The notes under the pieces were generated by a model. That model did not search any database. It worked only from the letters and a program-made list of their open reading frames with translations, and was not told the DNA's origin. Positions 1-4,153 of a stretch of 5,146 nt of DNA are shown piece after piece. This stretch comes from Clostridia bacterium (lineage in GTDB: Bacteria; Bacillota; Clostridia; Oscillospirales; CAG-272), in contig JAFVRI010000132.1 of NCBI GenBank assembly GCA_017504335.1, positions 1-5,146 of the forward strand, in the 5' to 3' direction. Each line of letters opens with the position of its first letter. Position 1 is the first letter of the stretch. A program made the translations under genes and the position numbers.

Positions 1-756
1 GTGATCTCCGCTTGCGGTGTGGAGACCTGCGTGTTGCCCTCCGCGGTGCTTTCTACCCATACTGCGGGCTTTTCGGGCTACACCTTCCGTGATCTGACCG
101 ACGACATGCCTGCCATTAACGAGCATTGGAAAAAGGAGAAGATCGCATTTGACGCCATCTATACGGGCTATCTTGGCAGTGCTCGCCAGATCGGTTACGT
201 AAAGGATCTGCTCGCGACCGTTCTTTCCGAGGGTGGTGTAGCGGTGGTGGATCCTGCCATGGCAGACAACGGTGCGCTCTATCCCGGCTTTGATGCGGCA
301 TTCGTGGAGGAGATGAAGGGGCTTTGCGCTCTGGCGGATTACGTGGTTCCCAACATTACCGAGGCTTGTATGCTGACGGGGGTTGAATATAAGACCGAAT
401 ATGACCGTGCCTACATTGACCGTCTTTTGGATGCGCTCTGCGCGCTCGGTGCCAAGAACGTGATCCTGACAGGCATTTCCTATGCCGAGGGCAGGACCGG
501 TGTGGTGGTTTACGAGCAGGGAAGATACGCCTACTATGAGCATGAAAAGATGCCCAAGGGAAGCCACGGTACGGGTGACATTTACGCGTCCGCCTTTGTG
601 GGGGCATTGGTTCGGGGCAAGAGTGCCTACGATGCCGCTCGCATTGCCGCCGACTTTACCCTCCTTTGCATTCAGGAGACGGCAAAGGACCCCGATCACT
701 GGTACGGTGCCCGCTTCGAGCCGGTATTGGGTGAGCTGATCGCGTTGTTGAAGTAA
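1..756 (+). CDS. pdxY: Pyridoxal/pyridoxamine kinase, 5'-truncated by the window edge
   Basis: This is a ribokinase-fold vitamin B6 salvage kinase, expected to phosphorylate pyridoxal, pyridoxamine or pyridoxine with ATP in the cytosol to supply PLP. Numbering from the first codon in the window, visible family motifs are STHTAGFSG (about 18-26, substrate side), DPAMADNG (84-91), PNITEA (117-122), LTG (156-158) and the anion-hole/catalytic HGTGD (189-193), with Asp193 as the expected general base. The frame is open to position 1 with no ribosome-binding site visible. Family members begin about 20-30 residues earlier with a first beta-strand, so the GTG at position 1 is almost certainly an internal Val codon rather than a start. 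About 250 of an expected 275-290 residues are present, and the C-terminus is intact (TAA at 754-756). The symbol is by family resemblance; PdxK or a related B6/HMP kinase cannot be fully excluded. It is transcriptionally separated from the next gene by terminator copy A. Confidence 0.9.
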   Translation: MISACGVETCVLPSAVLSTHTAGFSGYTFRDLTDDMPAINEHWKKEKIAFDAIYTGYLGSARQIGYVKDLLATVLSEGGVAVVDPAMADNGALYPGFDAAFVEEMKGLCALADYVVPNITEACMLTGVEYKTEYDRAYIDRLLDALCALGAKNVILTGISYAEGRTGVVVYEQGRYAYYEHEKMPKGSHGTGDIYASAFVGALVRGKSAYDAARIAADFTLLCIQETAKDPDHWYGARFEPVLGELIALLK

Positions 757-799
757 GGACGCGGAGGACGCGGAGGACGCGAGGACGCGAGGATGCGGG
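757..799 (+). repeat. GGACGCG(G)A short tandem repeat abutting the kinase stop codon
   Basis: Five consecutive units start at the base after the TAA stop: GGACGCGGA (757-765), GGACGCGGA (766-774), GGACGCGA (775-782), GGACGCGA (783-790) and GGATGCGGG (791-799). Unit length slips between 8 and 9 bp. A related GACGCG-rich tract lies in the same relative position after the minus-strand gene (4113-4150), but none follows the CapA-like gene. The last unit feeds GCGG (795-798) into the base of the next hairpin. Confidence 0.85.
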
Positions 800-800
800 T

Positions 801-955
801 CGCTTTTTAGAAAAAAGCTCCGCAAAAACTTTCATACAAAATATGGCTTGGGGAACATAGACTCCTCGTCCTTGTGTAGGATATAGGCGATTCTATTTTC
901 TCTAAGGTAGAAATCCGTCGGACGGCTGCTGCGCCACCGACGGATTTCTTTTTTT
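801..955 (+). repeat. Terminator-associated conserved element, copy A
   Basis: This ~155-bp element is present three times in the window. Positions 801-850 match copy B (3482-3531) at 48 of 50 positions, differing only at 820-821. They also match copy C (minus strand), with small indels. The element opens with the hairpin GCTTTTT-AGA-AAAAAGC (802-818), which can be extended by GCGG (795-798) pairing with CCGC (820-823). It then has a conserved AT-rich run ending in ATATGGCTTG, a CTCCTCGTC motif (862-870), a variable AT-rich middle, and a conserved 22-bp block (902-923) leading into the terminator stem. It lies in the same orientation as the upstream kinase gene. Function beyond termination is not known to me; it may be a dispersed repeat or a conserved 3'UTR. 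Confidence 0.8.
909..955 (+). terminator. Intrinsic terminator after the kinase gene (element copy A)
   Basis: Arms GAAATCCGTCGG (910-921) and CCGACGGATTTC (937-948) are perfectly complementary over 12 bp, and A909-T949 adds a 13th pair. The 15-nt loop (922-936) contains GGC/GCC (924-926 with 933-935), which can form a small inner stem. A run of seven T follows (949-955). This is a textbook Rho-independent terminator for the kinase transcript. Confidence 0.9.
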
Positions 956-959
956 ACTA

Positions 960-988
960 TTGCATTTGTGGCGGAACTGTGATATAAT
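960..988 (+). promoter_or_regulatory. Sigma-A-type promoter with extended -10 for the peptidase/CapA operon
   Basis: The -10 box TATAAT (983-988) is a perfect consensus, preceded directly by TGA (980-982), an extended -10 TGn. At 17-bp spacing lies TTGCAT (960-965), which keeps only the TTG of the -35 consensus, so the extended -10 probably compensates. The -35 starts just 4 bp after the T-tract of terminator A. Transcription would start near 994-996, leaving a leader of about 38 nt with no riboswitch-sized structure. Confidence 0.8.
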
Positions 989-1018
989 TGAGATAGAATT
1001 GAAAGGAAAACAAAACCG

Positions 1019-1024
1019 AAAGGA
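1019..1024 (+). promoter_or_regulatory. Ribosome-binding site deciding the peptidase start
   Basis: AAAGGA (1019-1024) lies 8 nt before ATG 1033. An in-frame TTG at 1027 would be only 2 nt from this site, too close to be used, so ATG 1033 is the better start. The 9-mer GAAAGGAAA occurs twice in the leader (1001-1009 and 1018-1026). The upstream copy has no start codon at a usable distance. Confidence 0.8.
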
Positions 1025-1032
1025 AATTGGAT

Positions 1033-2175
1033 ATGAAAGAAAGAATCAAGGCATATGTGGATGCGAACAGGGAAGAGCTGTTTTCGGTTCTTAGGGAGCT
1101 TTGTCTCATTCCCGCGCCCTCCCACCTGGAGGATGCACGTGCCGCATACTGCAAGAATTACTTAGAAAAGGCAGGAGCGAAGGGTGTTTACATTGACGAG
1201 GCAAAGAACGTGATCTTTCCTCTCGGATGTGAGGGAAGCGATTCCATTACGGTGATGGCAGCCCACACCGACACTGTGTTCCCCGACACCGAGCCCATGC
1301 CTTACGTGGATGACGGTGAAAGGATCCACTGCCCCGGTGTTGGCGACGATACCGCCAACGTGGTGGTATTGATGCTGGTGGCGAAATTTATGCTCAAAGA
1401 GGGAATTACTCCCGAGGGAGGCATTCTCTTTGTTTGCAACTCCTGTGAGGAGGGCTTGGGCAATCTGAAGGGCTGTCGGCAGATTTTTAAGGATTATGCG
1501 GGCAGGATCCGTCAGTTTATTTCTTTTGACGGATATTTCTCGGAGCTCTCCGACCGTTGCGTGGGCTCCCACCGTTATGAGGTGGAGGTGACTACGCAGG
1601 GCGGACATTCCTGGAGCCGTTTCGGCAGAAAGAACGCCATTGCCGAGCTTTCCGCGATCATCGGTAAAATTTATGCCATTGACGTTCCCCACGTGGGGGA
1701 CAGCCGTACCACCTACAACGTGGGTACGGTAGAGGGCGGAACCTCCATCAACACCATCGCGCAAAGCGCTAAGATGTTCTGTGAGTACCGTTCGGACAAC
1801 GAGGAATGTCTCGCGATCATGGAGGCGCATTTTAAGAGCATCTTTTCGGAGGCAAATACCGAAGAGGTTCAGGTTTCGGTGGAGCGTGTTGGTGAGCGTC
1901 CCTGCATGGGCAAGGTGGATCTTGCAAAGATCTCCCGCATGGCAGAGATCATCAGCGGCATTGTGGAGGACGTGGTCGGCACGGCTCCCACTCCCACCGC
2001 CATGTCCACCGACTGCAACATTCCGTTCTCTTTAGGGATTCCCGCAGCCATGATCGGCGTTTGCTCGGGCGGCGGTGCGCACACCCGTGAGGAGTGGATC
2101 GGGAAGGGCGATTTCCATTTGGGACTGGAAGTTGGTATCAAAATCGCGTTGGCAATGACGGAGGTTACGAAATGA
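1033..2175 (+). CDS. M20-family metallopeptidase (PepT-like, dizinc)
   Basis: The 380-residue protein has the M20 architecture: a catalytic domain split by a dimerisation (lid) domain. Expected metal and catalytic residues are all visible: His78 and Asp80 in HTD, Asp105 (bridging) in GVGDDTAN, Glu139-Glu140 (catalytic base plus ligand) in CNSCEEG, Asp166 in FDGYF, and His350 in GGGAHTREEW. The lid domain carries GGHSW (190-194), where His192 is the usual active-site-completing histidine. Length fits the family (about 370-410), with no signal peptide, so it is a cytosolic enzyme. Family members are di-/tripeptidases, carboxypeptidases or amidohydrolases (PepT, PepV, ArgE, DapE); the exact substrate cannot be read from sequence. 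In GDDTANV, the position that is usually Gly in the PepT motif DDKAG is Asn109. It is the first gene of an operon, overlapping the CapA-like gene by 4 bp. Confidence 0.9.
   Translation: MKERIKAYVDANREELFSVLRELCLIPAPSHLEDARAAYCKNYLEKAGAKGVYIDEAKNVIFPLGCEGSDSITVMAAHTDTVFPDTEPMPYVDDGERIHCPGVGDDTANVVVLMLVAKFMLKEGITPEGGILFVCNSCEEGLGNLKGCRQIFKDYAGRIRQFISFDGYFSELSDRCVGSHRYEVEVTTQGGHSWSRFGRKNAIAELSAIIGKIYAIDVPHVGDSRTTYNVGTVEGGTSINTIAQSAKMFCEYRSDNEECLAIMEAHFKSIFSEANTEEVQVSVERVGERPCMGKVDLAKISRMAEIISGIVEDVVGTAPTPTAMSTDCNIPFSLGIPAAMIGVCSGGGAHTREEWIGKGDFHLGLEVGIKIALAMTEVTK
2160..2164 (+). promoter_or_regulatory. GGAGG ribosome-binding site for the CapA-like gene, inside the peptidase gene
   Basis: GGAGG (2160-2164) is 7 nt before ATG 2172, whose bases overlap the peptidase TGA (2173-2175) as ATGA. 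This fixes the start at 2172. A longer in-frame extension to an ATG at 2094 would add 26 residues unlike the family and lie deep in the peptidase gene. The arrangement predicts translational coupling. Confidence 0.88.
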
Positions 2176-3458
2176 AATTTACGGCAGTAGGAGATATCAT
2201 TCTCGGACGGAGGATCCAAGAGGGATACAAGGGTTATGAGGAGCTGGCTCCCATCATCAAGCAGGGCGATGCCAGATTCTTCAATCTGGAGACTACCCTC
2301 AACCGTGAGGGCGAGTGCTACGCATCCGAATTCAGCGGAGGTACTTGGCTTCGCACCAATCCCGAGGTATTGGACGACATCAAGAAATTTGGCTTCAATA
2401 TGCTTACCTTTAACAACAACCACGCCATGGACTACGGCATGGACGGTTTTCTTTCCACACTGGAGGCGGTAGAGAAGAGCGGACTTGTGCATGCGGGTGC
2501 GGGCAGAAATCTCGGTGAGGCGGCAGCGCCTCGCTATCTGGATACCGCCGCAGGCAGAGTGGCGCTGATCAGCTTCAACTCCAGCTTATCGGGCCCCATG
2601 AGCGCGGGCAAGCAGACACCCCGCATGAAGGGCCGCCCCGGTGTGAACGCATTGAACTACGATTCCTACGTAGAGCTGGAGGCGTCCGAATTTGATCAGA
2701 TTCAGGCCATCATTCGCAAGACCGGCATCAATGCGGAGATGGAAATGGACAAGCGGGACGGCTACTACGGCGGTGTGGACGATTCCTACGAGATGATCGG
2801 CGGCATGAAATTCGTTCGCGGTGACCGCACGCAGTGGGTCAAGAAGTGCAAAAAGGAGACCTTGGACCGTGTCGAAAAGGCGATCTACGAGGCAAAGCTG
2901 CAGGCAGACTACATCATGGTGACGGTGCACAGCCACATGATGGGCGAGGATCGCTTTTCCTCTCCCGATTTCTTCAAGGAGTTCTGCCATTACTGTATTG
3001 ACGCGGGTGCTCATGCGGTGGTTGGTCACGGCCCGCATCTGCTTCGCCCCATTGAGATCTACAAGGGCAAGCCCATTTTCTATTCCCTCGGCGACTTTGC
3101 CATTGAGCTCTATAACGTGGCGATCGCTCCCGAGGACTTCTACGCTCAGTACGGTCTGACCTCCGATGCTACCGTTCACGAGCTTCTGAAGACCCGCTCC
3201 AAGGACTTTACCATCGGTCTGATGACCAAACCCGTGATGTTCCAGACTGTGATCCCTTACTGGGAGACCGACGATGAGGGCAATCTTCTCTCCATGACCC
3301 TCTATCCCGTGGTGGCTCCCATGGACGGCAAGAAGTGCGATATCGGTCTGCCCCGTCTGGCTACCGATCTCTCCTACATGGACGATTTCCTCGCCCGTTG
3401 CGCTCGCCACGGTACGCGCTTCCAAAAGAACGAGGATGGAACCTTCCGTTTGGTTTGA
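2172..3458 (+). CDS. CapA/PGA_cap-family metallophosphatase-like protein, apparently cytosolic
   Basis: The 428-residue protein belongs to the CapA (poly-gamma-glutamate capsule synthesis, PGA_cap) family, which has a calcineurin-like metallophosphatase fold. Motifs in order: GDIILG (7-12, Asp8), FNLETTL (37-43, Asn38/Glu40), FNNNHAMDYG (80-89, Asn83-His84), VHSHMMGE (252-259, His253/His255), VVGHGPHLLRP (283-293, His286/His289) and SLGDF (305-309). This is a complete metal-site set, so it is probably active. It starts directly at the first fold strand (MKFTAVGD), with no signal peptide or membrane anchor, whereas classical CapA of Bacillus is membrane-anchored. An insertion (about 175-225) rich in Asp, Gly and Tyr lies between the two halves. 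Coupling to an M20 peptidase suggests joint processing of a peptide or gamma-glutamyl substrate; this is inference. The name CapA does not imply capsule production here, since no capB/capC homologue is visible. Confidence 0.87.
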   Translation: MKFTAVGDIILGRRIQEGYKGYEELAPIIKQGDARFFNLETTLNREGECYASEFSGGTWLRTNPEVLDDIKKFGFNMLTFNNNHAMDYGMDGFLSTLEAVEKSGLVHAGAGRNLGEAAAPRYLDTAAGRVALISFNSSLSGPMSAGKQTPRMKGRPGVNALNYDSYVELEASEFDQIQAIIRKTGINAEMEMDKRDGYYGGVDDSYEMIGGMKFVRGDRTQWVKKCKKETLDRVEKAIYEAKLQADYIMVTVHSHMMGEDRFSSPDFFKEFCHYCIDAGAHAVVGHGPHLLRPIEIYKGKPIFYSLGDFAIELYNVAIAPEDFYAQYGLTSDATVHELLKTRSKDFTIGLMTKPVMFQTVIPYWETDDEGNLLSMTLYPVVAPMDGKKCDIGLPRLATDLSYMDDFLARCARHGTRFQKNEDGTFRLV

Positions 3459-3481
3459 GGTTAGTTACGACTAGTGTTTTA

Positions 3482-3633
3482 CGCTTTTTAGAAAAAAGCT
3501 TGGCAAAAACTTTCATACAAAATATGGCTTGACCTTTGTGCATTCTCCTCGTCATAATTTTGCTAAAATAATATTGTTTTTTCCCTAAGGTAGAAATCCG
3601 TCGGACCCTGCTGCGTCCCGACGGATTTCTTTT
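3482..3633 (+). repeat. Terminator-associated conserved element, copy B
   Basis: This copy follows the CapA-like gene in the same orientation. Its first 50 bp differ from copy A at two positions only (3501-3502), and the 22-bp block before the terminator stem (3585-3606) is identical to copy A. The middle (about 3532-3584) is strongly diverged and AT-rich, sharing little beyond CTCCTCGTC (3545-3553). The opening hairpin GCTTTTT-AGA-AAAAAGC (3483-3499) is kept. Unlike copies A and C, no GACGCG tandem tract separates it from the stop codon; a 23-bp unique stretch does. Confidence 0.8.
3593..3633 (+). terminator. Intrinsic terminator of the peptidase/CapA operon (element copy B)
   Basis: Stem GAAATCCGTCGG (3593-3604) pairs perfectly with CCGACGGATTTC (3618-3629). 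The loop (3605-3617) differs from copies A and C but retains CTGCTGCG. GGAC (3603-3606) with GTCC (3615-3618) could extend pairing, with one bulged C. The T-tract is short (3630-3633), then C, then more AT-rich sequence, so it is a weaker terminator than copy A. Confidence 0.85.
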
Positions 3634-3644
3634 CATATTTATAA

Positions 3645-3665
3645 CGGGACGTCGAAGACATCCCG
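3645..3665. repeat. Small palindromic hairpin, CGGGACGTC-GAA-GACATCCCG
   Basis: Nine-base arms (3645-3653 and 3657-3665) pair except for one C-A mismatch, around a GAA loop. No T-tract follows on either strand, so it is not a standard terminator. It lies alone between terminator B and the GTCATCC-bounded unit and could be a REP-type palindrome. Confidence 0.55.
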
Positions 3666-3703
3666 AGAAAACAAGGGCAACCCACGCACACATAAAATCG
3701 TAC

Positions 3704-3949
3704 GTCATCCTGAGCGAAGCGAAAGCGGAGTCGAACTTTGGGGCGGACTCGTTCGCCCCAAAGCAAGAACCCGAAGGGTTCGCAGGGATCTACAAAGAGG
3801 TCTCCATAGCCCTCTTGTCGAATGAATATATTCATTTGAATGATCTGTTCGGAATATGCCATAGGAGATCCCATCGTCGCATACGCTCCTCGGTTTTGGA
3901 TCGGCTCGCTTCGCTCCCTCACCAAAACTTCGACTCCGCTCAGGATGAC
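3704..3949. repeat. ~246-bp unit bounded by 13-bp inverted repeats (GTCATCCTGAGCG), REP/MITE-like
   Basis: GTCATCCTGAGCG (3704-3716) recurs as its exact reverse complement at 3937-3949. Similarity continues inward: both ends carry GGAGTCGAA followed by a T-rich/G-rich run, with the left end holding an extra 11 bp (AAGCGAAAGCG). Inside are a TTTGGGGCG/CGCCCCAAA hairpin (about 3737-3762), GAACCC-GAA-GGGTTC (about 3767-3781), GGGATCT/AGATCCC arms (about 3785 and 3867), and GTTTTGG/CCAAAAC arms (about 3893 and 3922). From general knowledge, GTCATCCTGAGCGAAG-type motifs are common intergenic repeats in many bacterial genomes. No transposase or target-site duplication is visible, so whether it is mobile is open. 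Confidence 0.7.
3821..3836. repeat. 16-bp perfect AT-rich palindrome at the centre of the inverted-repeat unit
   Basis: AATGAATATATTCATT is its own reverse complement. The overlapping ATTCA-TT-TGAAT to its right gives an alternative hairpin, so two structures compete. Its position near the middle of the 3704-3949 unit suggests it is the symmetry centre or a dimeric-protein half-site pair; neither can be decided from sequence. Confidence 0.55.
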
Positions 3950-3964
3950 ATGTATAGGGAAAAT

Positions 3965-4008
3965 AAAAAGAAATCCGTCGGTGGCGCAGCAGCCGTCCGA
4001 CGGATTTC
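3965..4008 (-). terminator. Intrinsic terminator of the minus-strand propeller gene (element copy C)
   Basis: Read on the minus strand, GAAATCCGTCGG (4008-3997) pairs perfectly with CCGACGGATTTC (3981-3970), with the same 15-nt loop as copy A, followed by a T-tract (3969-3965) and further T-rich sequence. The stem is symmetric, but T-richness on the plus-strand side is absent, so it works mainly in the minus direction. Confidence 0.87.
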
Positions 4009-4113
4009 TACCTTAGAGAAAAAACAATCGCCTATATCTTACCAAAGACGAGGAGTCTGTGTTTCCCCAAGCCATATTTTGTAATAAAAGTTTTGCGGAG
4101 CTTTTTCAAAAGC
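3965..4113 (-). repeat. Terminator-associated conserved element, copy C
   Basis: On the minus strand this copy aligns with copy A along nearly its full length: the opening hairpin (4113-4100, GCTTTT-GA-AAAAGC), GCTCCGC, the ACAAAATATGGCTTGGGG block, GACTCCTCGTC, GATATAGGCGATT, TCTCTAAGG and the terminator. The opening hairpin is shorter by a base on each arm than in A and B, yet still pairs. It is in the orientation of the upstream minus-strand gene and forms a large inverted repeat with copy B. Confidence 0.8.
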
Positions 4114-4150
4114 GACCGCGTCTCCCGCGTCTCCCCGCGTCCTTCGCGTC
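4113..4150 (-). repeat. GACGCG short tandem repeat after the propeller gene stop
   Basis: On the minus strand, starting 3 bp after the TAA stop, the units are roughly GACGCGAAG, GACGCGGGGA, GACGCGGGA and GACGCGGTCGC. They are less regular than the tract at 757-799 but share the GACGCG core and the position between stop codon and conserved element. Confidence 0.75.
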
Positions 4151-4153
4151 ACC

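Larger units (their letters stand above)
3459..4153. other. Gene-free convergent intergenic region built from repeats
   Basis: This 695-bp stretch holds no credible coding sequence. From left to right it contains a 23-bp unique spacer, element copy B with terminator, a small palindrome (3645-3665), the 246-bp inverted-repeat unit, element copy C (minus) with terminator, and a GACGCG tract up to the stop of the propeller gene. Open frames in it consist of repeat sequence, have no ribosome-binding site and resemble no family I recognise. I saw no convincing promoter here. Confidence 0.8.

Noticed and set aside
1..3. GTG at position 1 as the kinase start codon
   Set aside because: No ribosome-binding site can be seen, and the first beta-strand typical of the family is missing, so the frame is cut by the window edge.
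757..799. GGACGCG tract as a CRISPR array or iteron origin
   Set aside because: Units are 8-9 bp and directly adjacent without spacers, and no cas, rep or DnaA-box context is present.
1027..1029. TTG as the peptidase start
   Set aside because: It lies only 2 nt from AAAGGA, whereas ATG 1033 has ideal 8-nt spacing.
1162..1830. 222-codon minus-strand open frame opposite the peptidase gene
   Set aside because: It is antisense to a well-supported M20 gene and shows no family motifs; long antisense frames are common in GC-rich coding DNA.
2094..2171. N-terminal extension of the CapA-like protein from ATG 2094
   Set aside because: It lies out of frame inside the peptidase gene, while ATG 2172 has GGAGG at 7 nt and matches the family N-terminus.
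2586..3425. 279-codon minus-strand open frame opposite the CapA-like gene
   Set aside because: It is a shadow of a gene with clear conserved motifs, with no ribosome-binding site or domain of its own.
3561..3576. AT-rich TAAAATAATATT as a promoter -10 in copy B
   Set aside because: No -35 lies at a workable distance, no gene lies downstream, and it sits just before a terminator.
3563..3925. 120-codon minus-strand open frame
   Set aside because: It is made of repeat element, terminator and GTCATCC sequence, with no ribosome-binding site or recognisable domain.
3815..4084. 89-codon plus-strand open frame
   Set aside because: It reads through the inverted-repeat end and antisense through element copy C; the FDSAQDD-type peptide is the usual spurious translation of this repeat.
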